NCBI RefSeq assembly: GCF_963678635.1
Contig: NW_026970820.1
Span: 246,001 to 310,000 of the forward strand
DNA length: 64,000 nucleotides
Reading direction: 5' to 3'
From: Symsagittifera roscoffensis
Lineage: Eukaryota > Xenacoelomorpha > Acoela > Convolutidae
Below the pieces are notes generated by a model that saw nothing but the letters and a program-made list of their open reading frames with translations, was not told the origin of the DNA and did not search any database. Numbering within the stretch: the first letter of the stretch is position 1; the number at the start of each line of letters is the position of its first letter. The translations under genes were made by a program, and so were the position numbers. Below are positions 23,071-35,596 of the stretch, piece by piece.

Positions 23071-25278
23071 CACCCTCAAGGTCACGTGTTGGATTTTTGT
23101 TTTTGGTATTTTCTGAAACCAAAAGAGAGCGTGGTCATGCATCGACATCATGTGCTCAAGCAAATACGTGGACTTCTACGCATTCCCATTAGCATTGCGC
23201 CCTTCGGGCGCAAATGCCAATGCTCAATTAATTCTGGCAGGTGAAAATTTTTTAAAGAAAAATTCTGATGATTTTTAACTTAAGCTACCACCAAAAAACG
23301 GATAGATTTCAAAGTGTGAAACAATCAAGTTTTTGCTAATACGGGGCATGTAGTGAGACTGATTTCGGCAAAAATAAAATGGAAAATGAAGGAAATGGAA
23401 AGAAAAAAATTGTTCAAAATAAGAACGCATTATCAAAAACTTATTTGATCTCCGCTAATGCATAATTCCGATCAAACTGATTCCAGATTTTAAGCGTAGA
23501 GTTAACGGTTACGGCTGCTCCCTCTACAGGTCCCAGAGGGACCGAGTGAGCATCCTACCTCGATCCAGGATAACGGATAGTTGTTTTTAATTTTTCACAA
23601 AATTTTTTTCACTAATGCTTGTTTTCAATACCTCATGAGAAGCTGTATAAATTTTTAAAAAATTGATTTTATTAATCAATGCTTCCAAGAACAACTGATG
23701 TTAGGGGTTACAAACGCGGTTGGTGAAAACTAGTAAGGGATAATGATGAGAAAAATTGTAAGTTTTCAAATGAATTTAAAAACAGTTTTTTTCTTTTTTC
23801 TTTTGTAAATCGGGAGAAATGAATCAGTTTTTTTTTGTTTTCCTCGCACCACCTACTGTTCTTAAGTAATGAAGATTCCTGTTCTAGCCGTTTATAACAC
23901 TTTGGCAGAAACAACATCAATATGATGTAAAATGTTTTAAAAAAGAGAAAAAATTAAAAATTATGTTTTTTTTTAAAAAAATTCAAAAATTTGTAATTTT
24001 CAAAATTGAGAAAAAGTGAAAATTAATTGCATATTAAGATTCAGCGTACCCAATTTAGTGGGTCTAGCATTTTAAATAACCAAAAAATGTTAAAAATTGT
24101 AGATTTTATGAAGTTTTCATTCTGGCTATGTTTCCTTGTCGCCTCCACTGAAGGCACCTTTGAGCCAACTTGAGAATCTGGAACGTAAGCAAGCTATGCA
24201 GATAGTCTGAATGAGCCATTTTTAGCTTGATAACACGCCTGGAAGAAAAAAAATCCAGAAAAGAAAGAAAATTTTGAACTTTAACCTTTTTTCTTCTTCA
24301 AATGGCGATACTTAGAATAATTTTTCAGCTGAAAAGTTCAAAAAAAATCAAAAAATTCGAATTTTGAAAAATTTTTAAAAAAATCTCATCAGTCTGTTTA
24401 TTGGAGTCTTCGAGGTTTTTGGAGATTTTATCTGGCGACTAACAACAAGTGGATCACTTATTTTAAAATTTTGAGAAAGGTCAAAAAAACATGTTTTTTC
24501 GACTTTTTTGACAGAATTCCGAAACAAATATCTTGGCTAAAAACAAGAATGAGGGCCTAAAATTAGTACAAACAGTACTCCCACATAAGGTACATTAGGG
24601 TGGAAACAAAAAATTTACTCTGACTCAATAATCGTTTTTTAACTTTATTTCTGAACAAGAAATTGAAAAGAAATCAAAAACTGAAAATTTTTTTGAAAAA
24701 AATGATTGTTTTGAAAAAGTGTCAATTTTTAGCTGAAACTTTTCATTTTAGCTAAGAAAACCAGAGCAATGCCCTTTAAGCTCAATTAAATTAATATAGC
24801 AAACTGTTTTCAAGTTTTTTCGTTAAAAGCTTTCATTTTGAAAGAGTATTCAAAAATGGGTAAAAAAAAGTCAAAAAAATCAATTTTCTCCGATTCAAAA
24901 ACCTCCACTACCATGATGATTAGTGCGTTAGATAGGACTGCTGAGATCAATTTAGACGTTTTTTCATAAGTATATCAAAATTTTTACTTATTTTTGAGAA
25001 TTAAGCAAAATAAAAACTTTTCCCAAATTGGGCAAAAAGCCCAAATTAGCCCAAACACCTGTTAAAAATTGTTGGGTCAAAAAATCACAAAAGGAAACCC
25101 CTATTCGTTTGACATTTTAGGGCCGCATGCAAAAAATTAGACCAATCTAACCTGACAATTTCGAGAATCAACTTTTTTGTCAAAATTCTCTAAAGACCAA
25201 TTTAGGGAGATTACTTGTACCGGTGGGGGCCCTACCCCACCTAAAAAATTTTTGAAATGCTGGAACGCGGCCACCTAG
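23071..25278 (+). repeat. Module 13, family A, complete (2208 bp); twin of module 4
   Basis: No difference from 4400-6607 was found by eye, and the length is the same. Head hairpin 23197-23211, second hairpin core 23529-23543, terminal hairpin 25222-25241. After CCACCTAG the sequence switches at once to a B head here, and to an A head after module 4, so the repeat identity stops at the junction. Confidence 0.9.
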
Positions 25279-25361
25279 TTGTCACTGTGGCCCCGCTGTA
25301 TTCTTGACTTTTGAGGAGAAGGTTCCGCGGGGGGCGGAGCAGGGGAACGCTTAACGCACTC

Positions 25362-25395
25362 GCAAAAGGAGCACCCTTCGGGTGCTCTTTTTTGC
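25362..25395 (+). other. Head hairpin, B type, followed by T-rich DNA
   Basis: GAGCACCC, TTC, GGGTGCTC forms the core. GCAAAA and TTTTGC extend the stem after a G opposite TT. It resembles an intrinsic terminator in form, but in nuclear DNA the T-run could equally be an RNA polymerase III stop or just the second arm of the stem. Confidence 0.8.
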
Positions 25396-25781
25396 TCGAA
25401 AGTTTTCTGAAACGGTATCTGATGAACTTTGTAAGGTGTCACAAAAGCAACAACACAAAACGTTCTGTATGTGATTAGAAAAGGTCAAAAAAAATTCTCA
25501 TACTTTCAATGATTGAATCTACACCTGATCAGTCTCTAGAGAACTCTAAACCAAAGTAACTTTTGTTTTTCAGTGATTCATGAAGAGGACCGTTCCAACG
25601 AAAACAAGTTTTCGGAAACAGTCCTCATATTTTTTTTCGAGCCCATTGTCAAGTACGTGAACTTTCAATTGTGAATTATAGCTGAATTGGACTTGGAATT
25701 TGTCCCAAAAAGGTTAAGTTTGTCTCAAATTGATTAGAAGCAAAAGAAAAAAAAAACATTTTTTTTATTTGGAAAAAAAAG

Positions 25782-26301
25782 TTGAGTCAGAAACGTGAAA
25801 AAATCCTTTTTTCAAAAGTCATAAAAAGGAGCTCCAATTTTTTTAAATCACTAGGCTACAATATAAGAACCTGTTTAGGATGGTTTCCATGACCAAAGCC
25901 GTAAAATTTCCATATTTAGAGAAAAGGCAAAAAAAAACAACTTTTTGGTTAACTCAAAAAGGTAGATAAATCGGGTAAAGTCGTCTTCAAACCTATAGGA
26001 TCGAAAAGTGATCTAAATAGGGTATATATGTAGTGTCCTTGTTAGGTCGCATGCAAAAAACTAGAACAGTTTTGTTGGCCACTTCCGAAATTAAGACTTT
26101 TATTCGAAATTTGGCTATTTTTATTTGTAGTAAAATAGTAGTAAAATAGCCGAGAAAAAAAATTGTGAAAACCATAATTTTTATCCAATTTTGACGTTTA
26201 AATACTCTATACCTACTAAAATGTCTATGGCAAGCTCAAATAAGCCATCAAAATTCATTTTTTCTCACTTTTTAAAATTTTTGTTTTTTTGATATACAAT
26301 G
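25782..26301 (+). repeat. Body subunit of family B, about 520 bp (first copy in module 14)
   Basis: It begins TTGAGTCAGAAACGTGAAA; the next copy starts at 26302. Both hold GAACCTGTT (25868 and 26389, 521 bp apart). The first copy also has GCATGCAAAAAACTAG and TATGGCAAGCTCAAATAAGC. The second copy contains an added stretch, so its GCATGC is 705 bp after the first one. Confidence 0.75.
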
Positions 26302-26846
26302 TTGAGTCAGAAACGTGAAAAATCAATTTTTTTCAAAAAGTCAAAATAAAGTGTTCCAATCAATTTGTTTCACTAAAACACACTTTATGAACCTGTTCAG
26401 AATGGTTTTTTGGGTTGAAGCTGAAAATTGACCTATTTTGAGAAAAGTGGAAAAAACACCTTTTTAGTTACAAAAAAACCATCATTTTTGTTGCAGTTTT
26501 TGAAAAAACTCAAATTTTTGAGAGGAAAATTTTTTCTCAAACTTTTGTATTTGGGCTCCCCAAACAGTCTACTTTCATCCATTCCTTGTCAATATACCCC
26601 ATTTTTTGAACCAAAACAGAGTTAATAGGTGATTTTTGTCGAAAAACGTGTTTTTTACCATTTTTGCCCCCCATTTCCCTCTATAAGTCAACACATAACA
26701 AAATTTTGGCAAAACGGGGCAAAAGTGTATCCTTAGAATTTCAATACGGGGCTGCATGCAAAAAATTAGGGAATTCTGACCTCCAGTTTTCGAGAACACG
26801 ACTTATTCTGCACGAAAGGTAATATAGGTAAATGTTCTTTCGAACC

Positions 26847-26867
26847 GACGGGGCCCCTTCCCCTGTC
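26847..26867 (+). other. Terminal hairpin, B type
   Basis: GACGGGG pairs with a 3' arm ending CCCTGTC (one G-T pair), 38 nt before the end of the module. The GGGGCCCC inside is self-complementary, so an alternative short fold is possible. Confidence 0.8.
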
Positions 26868-26905
26868 TCTACTGAACGCCAAAGCCGGACGCGGCGGCCA
26901 CCTAG

Positions 26906-28502
26906 AGCTTTTTGTGGCCCCGCTATATCATTCATTTTTGACAAGTAGGTTCCGCGGGGGGCGGAGCAGGGGAACGCTAAACGCACTTGCAAAAAAGAGC
27001 ACCCTCCGGGTGCTCTTTTTTTTGCTCGAAAGTCTTGTAAAACGGTTTGGAACTGTAAATATTGGAAGCAGTTACAGATAAAACTTTTTGCATCTTTGTG
27101 CTCATAGTCACAAGGGGTTATCGAGAGCTTCAAAAACTCAATCTTGACATGATCTATCTCTAAAATAGACTAAATTAAGTGATTTTACGTTTTTCAATGA
27201 TTCTTGAAGAGGACTGTCTCAACGAAAACAAGTTTTCGGAAACAGTCCTGGTAACTTAGTTTTGATCTCATTTTTGAGTCTATTGCCTTCAAATTGTGAT
27301 TAGTAGGCTGACGGAACCTATATTATGTCCTAAAAAGATTGAGTTTGTGTCAAAAAGATGAAAGGCAAGAGAAAAAAAAACATTAAAAAAAGTATTAAAA
27401 TTTTCAAAAAATTAAAAAAATTGAAACTTTTTTTCCAAAACACTCGGTTTTTTGTTTTGTCATAAAATAACAACAAATTGAGGTATAATGGACTTTAAAT
27501 AGTCCATTTCGACTAGTTTTTACGATTCAAGCACATTTTAACTTAATAATAACATTCAAAAAACCACTGGAAATGGTGTTTTTCAGCAAACGCCCTTTTT
27601 GACCACACCTACGAAATTCATAACTTTTTATCTAACAAATATAGAGACCTCGGGTTTTTTGCATTGTAAAAAACATCCTACGGCTCACCTGTCGCACGCA
27701 AAAACCAACAAATTTTCTTCTTAATTTTTCCCGCAATTTTGAATTAGGGCGTTTTTTGGCTATTTTTGGTCCTTTTGGGCAATAAAAAGTCAAATTTAGA
27801 GACATCTGTCAAAAAAACTGTTATCACATGATAGAGTCAGCTTGCCATGGCTTACCAAATAGTGTCCTGAGTGAGACCAAAATTGCCCTCTAATTGTCCG
27901 TGGGGGGAGGAAATTGAAAATTTTCATTTTTGGCGGGAAAATTTGAAATTTTTCAAAAAAACATTTACTCTGCAGACAACGGCTTTAAACTAATGTTGGC
28001 ATGGCACGCATTTTTTGCCTTCATAACTAGGGTCGATTTCTGCCGGGAACCTTGATTTTTCAAAAAAATGACCAAAATTTTTGTTGCATTTTTTCAAAAA
28101 AATCAAATTTTTGACAAAAATAAAAATTCCAAATACTACATAATTAGACTCCCCAAACTGTCTACTTTCATCCATTCCCTATCAATATACCCCATTTTCT
28201 TAACCAAAACCGAGTTATGGGGCCAAAAAGTCAAAAAACGTGAAAAAACGACATTTCACGCCCATTTTCGCCCCAAAAGTACCACACATAATATTTTTTC
28301 GGAAAAACGTCACAAGAGTTTTCGCCTTATCTCAAAAAGTTTCAGGGGGGTTGGCAAAATTTCAGAGAGATCTGACCTACAGTTTTCGAGAACTTGACTT
28401 TTTCTGCAAGAAAAGAATAAAAGGTAAATGTTCCTTCGAACCGACGGGGCCCCCTTCCCCTGTCTCTACTGAACGCCGAAGCCGGACGCGGCGGCCACCT
28501 AG
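26906..28502 (+). repeat. Module 15, family Bp, complete (1597 bp); near-twin of module 32
   Basis: Head hairpin 26989-27025, loop TCC. Second palindrome 27211-27248 (GGACTGTCTC arm, one mismatch). E2F-like site 27929-27940. Terminal hairpin 28443-28464. It has the same length as 56812-58408 and differs at only a handful of bases, including the third base of the module. The last 558 bp match the start of the window. Confidence 0.9.
27929..27940 (+). promoter_or_regulatory. E2F-like sequence in Bp module
   Basis: The same 12-mer as in G modules, here followed by ATTTGAAATTTTTC. Other Bp copies are at 20305-20316, 38225-38236 and 57835-57846. It may simply be inherited from a shared ancestor of G and Bp bodies. 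Confidence 0.35.
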
Positions 28503-30131
28503 TTGTCACTGTGGCCCCGCTGTATTCTTGACTTTTGAGGAGAAGGTTCCGCGGGGGGCGGAGCAGGAGAACGCTTAACGCACTCGCAAAAGGAGCACCC
28601 TTCGGGTGCTCTTTTTTGCTCGAAAGTTTTCTGAAACGGTATCTGATGAACTTTGTAAGGTGTCACAAAAGCAACAACACAAAACGTTCTGTATGTGATT
28701 AGAAGAGGTCAAAAAAAATTTCTCATACTTTCAATGACTGAATCTACACCTGATCAGTCTCTAGAGAACTCTAAACCAAAGTAACTTTTGTTTTTCAGTG
28801 ATTCATGAAGAGGACCGTTCCAACGAAAACAAGTTTTCGGAAACAGTCCTCATATTTTTTTTCGAGCCCATTGTCAAGTACGTGAACTTTCAATTGTGAA
28901 TTATAGCTGAATTGCACTTGGAATTTGTCCCAAAAAGGTTAAGTTTGTCTCAAATTGATTAGAAGCAAAAGAAAAAAAAACATTTTTTTTTATTTGGAAA
29001 AAAAAAGTTGAGTCAGAAACGTGAAAAAATCCTTTTCTCAAAAGTCATAAAAAGTAGCTCCAATTTTCTTAAATCACTAGGCTACAATATAAGAACCTGT
29101 TTAGGATGGTTTCCATGACCAAAGCCGTAAAATTTCCATATTTAGAGAAAAGGCAAAAAAAAACAACTTTTTGGTTAACTCAAAAAGGTAGATAAATCGG
29201 GTAAAGTCGTCTTGAAACCTATAGGATCGAAAAGTGATCTAAATAGGGTATATATGTATTGTCCTTGTTAGGTCGCATGCAAAAAACTAGAACAGTTTTG
29301 TTGGCCACTTCCGAAATTAAGACTTTTATTCGAAATTTGGCCATTTTTATTTGTAGTAAAATAGTAGTAAAATAGCCGAGAAAAAAAATTGTAAAAACCA
29401 TAATTTTTATCCAATTTTGACGTTTAAATACTCTATTCCTACTAAAATGTCTATGGCAAGCTCAAATAAGCCATCAAAATTCATTGTTTCTCACTTTTTA
29501 AAATTTTTGTTTTTTTGATATACAATGTTGAGTCAGAAACGTGAAAAATCAATTTTTTTCAAAAAGTAAAAAAAAAGTATTCCAATCAGTTTGTTTCACT
29601 AAAACACACTTTATGAACCTGTTCAGAATGGTTTTTTGGGTTGAAGCCGAAAATTCACCTATTTTGAGAAAAGTGGGAAAAACACCTTTTTAGTTACAAA
29701 AAAACCATCATTTTTGTTGCAGTTTTTGAAAAAACTCAAAATTTTGAGAAAAAAAAATTTTCTCAAACTTTTATATTTGGGCTCCCCAAACAGTCTACTT
29801 TCATCCATTCCTTGTCAATATACCCCATTTTTTGAACCAAAACAGAGTTAATAGGTGATTTTTATCGAAAAACGTGTTTTTTACCATTTTTGCCCCCCAT
29901 TTCCCTCTATAAGTCAACACATAACAAAATTTCGGCAAAACGGGGCAAAATTGTATCCTTAGAATTTCAATACGGGGCTGCATGCAAAAAATTAGGGAAT
30001 TCTGACCTCCAGTTTTCGAGAACACGACTTATTCTGCACGAAAGGTAATATAGGTAAATGTTCTTTCGAACCGACGGGGCCCCTTCCCCTGTATCTGCTG
30101 AACGCCAAAGCCGGACGCGGCGGCCACCTAG
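28503..30131 (+). repeat. Module 16, family B, complete (1629 bp)
   Basis: Head hairpin 28586-28619, second palindrome 28812-28849, terminal hairpin 30073-30093. The 3' arm of the terminal hairpin here reads CTGTA instead of CTGTC, losing the outermost pair. The body is closest to modules 14, 18 and 25. Confidence 0.88.
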
Positions 30132-32341
30132 CACAGTCAGGTACTAGTGTTTTATTTTTGTTTTTCGTATTTTGTCAAGCCAAAAGAGAGTGTAGTCAAG
30201 CATCAACATCATGTGCTCAAGCAAATACGTGGACTTCTACGCATTCCCATTCGCAATGCGCCCTTCGGGCGCAAATGCCAATGCTCAATTAATTTTGCCA
30301 GGTGAAAATTTTTTAAAAAAAAAAACTCTGATGAATTTTAACTTAAACTACCACCAAAAACGCAAAGATTTCAAAGTGTGAATTAATCAAGTATTTGATA
30401 ATACCGGGCATGCAGTGAGACTGATTTCGGCAAAATTAAAATGGAAAATGAAGGAAATGGAAAGAAAAAAATGTTCAAAATTAGAACGCATTATCAAAAA
30501 CTTATTTGATCTCCGCTAATGTCATAATTCCGATCAGGCTGATTTCAGATTTTAAGCGTAGAGTTTACGGTTACGGCTGCTCCCTCTACAGGTCCCAGAG
30601 GGACCGAGTGAGCATCCTACCTCGATCCAGGATAACGGATAGTTGTTTTTAGTTTTTCACAAAATGTTTTTTCACTATTCCTTGTTTTCAATTCCTCATG
30701 AGAAGCTGTATTAACTTTCAAAAAAATTGATTTTATTAATCAATGCTTCCAAGAACAACTGATGTTAGGCGGTTACAAATGCGGTTGGTGAAAACTAGTA
30801 TGGGATAATGATGACAAAATTTGTAAGTTTTCAAATGAATTTAAAAACAGTTTTTTGCTTTTTTCTTTTATAAATTGGGAGAAATGAATCACTTTTTTTT
30901 AAGTTTTCCTCGCACCACCCACTGTTCTTAAGTAATGAAGATTCCTGTTCTAGCCGTTTATTACACTTTGGCAGAAACAACATCAATAGAAGTAAAATGT
31001 TTAAAAAAAAAAAATTAAAAATTATGTTTTTTTTTTTAAAAAGTCAAAAATTTGTAATTTTCAAAATTGAAAAAAAGTGAAAATTAATTGCGTATTACGA
31101 TTCAGCGTACCCAACTTAGTGGGTCTAGCATTTTAAATTACCAAAAAATGTTAAAAATTGTAGATTTTATGAAGTTTTCATTCTGGCTATGTTTCCTTGT
31201 CGCCTCCACTTAAGGCACCTTTGAGCCAACTTGAGAAACTGGAACCTAAACAAGCTAAGCAGATAGTCTGAATGAGCCATTTTTAGCTTGATAACACGCC
31301 TGGAAGAAAAAAAAATCCAGAAAAGAAAGAAATTTTTGAACTTTAACCTTTTTTTCTTCTTCAAATGGCGATACTTAGAATAATTTTTCAGCTGAAAAGT
31401 TCAAAAAAAATCGAAAAATTCGAATTTTGAAAAATTTTTAAAAAAATCTCATCAGTCTGTTCATTGGAGTCTTCGAAGTTTTTGGAGACCTTATCTGGCG
31501 ACTAACAACAAGTGGATCACTTATTTTAAAATTTTGAGAAAGGACAAAAAAACATGTTTTTTCGACTTTTTTCACAGAATTCCGAAAGCAATATCTTGGC
31601 TAAAAACAAGAATGAGGGCCTAAAATTAGTACAAACAGTACTCCCACATAAGGTACATTAGGATGGAAACAAAAAATTTACTCTGACTCAATAATCGTTT
31701 TTTAACTTTATTTCTGAACAAGAAATTGAAAAGAAATCAAAAACTTAAAATTTTTTTGAAAAAAATGATTTTTTTTAAAAAGTGCCAATTTTTAGCTGAA
31801 ACTTTTCATTTTAGCTAAGAAAACCAGAGCAATGCCCTTTAAGCTCAATTAAATTAATATAGCAAATTGTTTTCAAGTTTTTTCGTTAAAAGCTTTCATT
31901 TTGAAAGAGTAGTCAAAATTGGGTAAAAAAAATTAAAAAAAATCAATTTTCTCAGATTCAAAAACCTCCACCACCATGATAATTAGTTCGTTAGATAGGA
32001 CTCCTAAGATCAATTTAGACTTATTTTCATAAAAATATCAAAATTTTTACTTATTTTTGAGAATTAAGCAAAATAAAAATTTTTCCCAAATTGGGCAAAA
32101 AGCCCAAATTAGCCCAAACACCTGTTAAAAATTGTTGGGTCAAAAAATCACAAAAGGAAACCCCTATTCGTTTGACATTTTAGGGCTGCATGCAAAAAAT
32201 TAGACCAATCTAACCTGACAATTTCGAGAATCAACTTTTTTGTCAAAATTCTCTAAAGACCAATTTAGGGAGATTACTTGTACCGGTGGGGGCCCTACCC
32301 CACCTAAAAAATTTTTGAAATGCTGGAACGCGGCCACCTAG
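30132..32341 (+). repeat. Module 17, family A, complete (2210 bp)
   Basis: An isolated A module between two B modules. The head reads CACAGTCAGG. Head hairpin 30258-30272, second hairpin core 30591-30605, terminal hairpin 32285-32304. The head belongs to the CACAATCAGG group and the tail to the TAAAAAATTTTTGAAATG group. Confidence 0.88.
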
Positions 32342-33968
32342 TTGTCACTGTGGCCCCGCTGTATTCTTGACTTTTGAGGAGAAGGTTCCGCGGGGGGCGG
32401 AGCAGGTGAACGCTTAACGCACTCGCAAAAGGAGCACCCTTCGGGTGCTCTTTTTTGCTCGAAAGTTTTCTGAAACGGTATCTGATGAACTTTGTAAGTT
32501 GTCACAAAAGCAACAACAAAAAACGTTCTGTATGTGATTAGATAAGGTCCAAAAAAAAATCTCATACTTTCAATGATTGAATCTACACCTGATCAGTCTC
32601 TAGAGAACTCTAAACCAAAATAACTTTTGTTTTTCAGTGATTCATGAAGAGGACCGTTCCAACGAAAACAAGTTTTCGGAAACAGTCCTCATATTTTTTT
32701 TCGAGCCCATTGTCAAGTACCTGAACTTTCAATTGTGAAATATAGCTGAATTGGACTTGGAATTTGTCCCAAAAAGGTTAAGTTTGTCTCAAATTGATTA
32801 GAAGCAAAAGAAAAAAAAACATTTTTTTTATTTGGAAAAAAAAGTTGAGTCAGAAACGTGAAAAAATCCTTTTTTCAAAAGTCATAAAAAGTAGCTCCAA
32901 TTTTCTTAAATCACTAGGCTACAATATAAGAACCTGTTTAGGATGGTTTCCATGACCAAAGCCGTAAAATTTCCATATTTAGAGAAAAGGCAAAAAAAAA
33001 CAACTTTTTGGTTAACTCAAAAAGGTAGATAAATCGGGTAAAGTCGTCTTCAAACCTATAGGATCGAAAAGTGATCTAAATAGGGTATATATGTAGTGTC
33101 CTTGTTAGGTCGCATGCAAAAAACTAGAACAGTTTTGTTGGCCACTTCCGAAATTAAGACTTTTATTCGAAATTTGGCCATTTTTATTTGTAGTAAAATA
33201 GTAGTAAAATAGCCGAGAAAAAAAATTGTAAAAACCATAATTTTTATCCAATTTTGACGTTTAAATACTCTATACCTACTAAAATGTCTATGGCAAGCTC
33301 AAATAAGCCATCAAAATTCATTTTTTCTCACTTTTTAAAATTTTTGTTTTTTTGATATACAATGTTGAGTCAGAAACGTGAAAAATCAATTTTTTTCAAA
33401 AAGTCAAAATAAAGTGTTCCAGTCAATTTGTTTCACTAAAACACACTTTATGAACCTGTTCAGAATGGTTTTTTGGGTTGAAGCCGAAAATTCACCTATT
33501 TTGAGAAAAGTGGAAAAAACACCTTTTTAGTTACAAAAAAACCATCATTTTTGTTGCAGTTTTTGGAAAAACTCAAATTTTTGAGAGGAAAATTTTTTCT
33601 CAAACTTTTATAATTGGGCTTCTCAAACAGTCTACTTTCATCCATTCCTTGTCAATATACCCCATTTTTTGAACCAAAACAGAGTTAATAGGTGATTTTT
33701 ATCGAAAAACGTGTTTTTTACCATTTTTGCCCCCCATTTCCCTCTATAAGTCAACACATAACAAAATTTTGGCAAAACGGGGCAAAAGTGTATCCTTAGA
33801 ATTTCAATACGGGGCTGCATGCAAAAAATTAGGGAATTCTGACCTCCAGTTTTCGAGAACACGACTTATTCTGCACGAAAGGTAATATAGGTAAATGTTC
33901 TTTCGAACCGACGGGGCCCCTTCCCCTGTCTCTACTGAACGCCATAGCCGGACGCGGCGGCCACCTAG
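32342..33968 (+). repeat. Module 18, family B, complete (1627 bp)
   Basis: Head hairpin 32425-32458, second palindrome 32651-32688, terminal hairpin 33910-33930. The body is nearly the same as in modules 14, 16 and 25. The right neighbour is a G module. Confidence 0.88.
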
Positions 33969-35596
33969 GGGGCAGGGTTGTGTGGTCTTTCAGTGTTTCA
34001 AGGTATTTGCATTGCGGGTAGGCGAAAAGGAACAGCGATCAACGCACTCGCAGAAAGAGCACCCTGCGGGTGCTCTTTTTGCTCGAAAACTAAGTCAAAT
34101 TAAATTTTTTAATTTACATAATTTGTCCTAATTTCAATTTTTTTTACTAGTTGTTCACAGATAAACTCCCATGATACCTCAAATTGTATTCCTGTCAGGG
34201 CATTTTTTAAAAGTCACTCTGTGGCTTGATCAATTAACTACCAAATACAGTTTGATTTACGAAATGGACTGTTTCAACGAAAACAAGTTTTCGGAAACAG
34301 TCCAAATTTGTAATTATGATCCCAAATAAAAACAAAGAGAAATCTAATGCATTGGTTAAACTAACACAACCCAGCCCTTGTCTTTTTATTTGTCGACTGT
34401 TCAAACACATAACAACAATGTTAAAAACTAAGTTATTAAAATTAAAACAAAACAAATAATCGAGAAAGAAATGAAAGTTTATCATAAAAGTATGCAAAAA
34501 TTCGATTAGTTATTTTTTGCTTTGTCATGAAAACCTCAGTTTCAACAAAATGATACTTGAGAGTCCAGTTTTGACGCGTTACTACAGCTCAGGTACGTTT
34601 TGAATTCGCAACCCACAATGATCGATTAACTTTGATGTTTGTTTTACAAACATGGTTTTTTTTACCACAATCAAAATTTCATTACTTCTAAACCTCTTGA
34701 ACAAATTGATGAAAATTTTTGCATCAAAACTAACTTGTCAAGGGTTTTTGAGGTATATAAAAATTGTCTCCAGTTAAATAATGATTTTTTGGCTAATTTT
34801 TGAAAAAAAATTAAAAAATTTGACAAAAAAAATTTTTTTTTTCAGATTTGGCGATCAAAAAGTGCCTTCTATGATGGACCAGCAAAAAATTTGTTTTCAG
34901 GTCATAAGTTTGGCTCACTAGGGTATACAAACTGGCAAAATGTTTATAATAAAAAAGTTTAGAAGAACAGTGATTTTTTGAAAAAAAAAGAAAAAAACGT
35001 AAAAAAATCAGTTTTTGGCGGGAAAATTCTCAAAAAATCATAAATCAAGTTTTCTCTCTCTTTACTCCAATGAATTGATTCGGCCACGACAATCATTTTT
35101 TATGATCAGTAAAAATGTCGAAAAACGACCGGAACATTGACTTTTTTGAAATTTAACAAAAAACTTCAAAAAAACCGCAAAAAAACATCAAAAATCTCGA
35201 AAAAATTGCTGAAAAAATTTTGGCAAACAATACACCATTCGATTCCCTTAACTGTGCTTGTGTCCAAAAAAAACATCACTTTTTCGCATTTTCTCAACCA
35301 AAATTGATTTATTGGGGCATTTTTGAAAAAAATCGTGATTTTGACCAAAAAAAACGCCCCTTTTTCCCCAAAAAGTGCAACTCATAACATTATTTCGGAA
35401 CAACGCCTTCCCAAGTTATATCTTAGAATTTTGTCCTCTACCTACATGCAAAGTTTGAAGAAATTCTATACTGCCGTTTTCGAGAACTTGAATAATTTTT
35501 TTTTTTTCCTATTTAGGTATTTTTTCTAGTTGACCGGCAAGGAAACCCTACCCTTGCCTAAAGGATTCACAAAGCCGGACCGCGACGACCACCTAG
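33969..35596 (+). repeat. Module 19, family G, complete (1628 bp)
   Basis: Head hairpin 34050-34082. Second palindrome 34266-34303, perfect outer and inner stems as in module 2. E2F-like site 35014-35025. Phased A-tracts near 35160-35220. Terminal hairpin 35536-35558. From about 34690 to the end it is close to module 2; the first 200 bp are more diverged. Confidence 0.88.

Larger units (their letters stand above)
25279..26905 (+). repeat. Module 14, family B, complete (1627 bp)
   Basis: The head starts TTGTCACTGTGGCCCC. Head hairpin 25362-25395 (GCAAAA and GAGCACCC arms, loop TTC, followed by T-rich DNA). Second palindrome 25587-25624, whose outer 5' arm GGACCGTTCC mispairs at two places with GAAACAGTCC. 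The body holds a subunit repeated at about 520 bp (starts 25782 and 26302). GCATGC with an A-run occurs at 26049 and 26754. Terminal hairpin 26847-26867. Confidence 0.89.

Noticed and set aside
25362-25395. Bacterial-type transcription terminator (hairpin plus T-run)
   Set aside because: The surrounding DNA is eukaryotic repeat without genes or operons; the T-run is partly the second arm of the stem.
26741-27133. 130-codon minus-strand frame, repeated at 56647-57039
   Set aside because: It reads through a hairpin and a junction. Its conservation follows from the DNA repeat, and other B/Bp junctions do not keep the frame.
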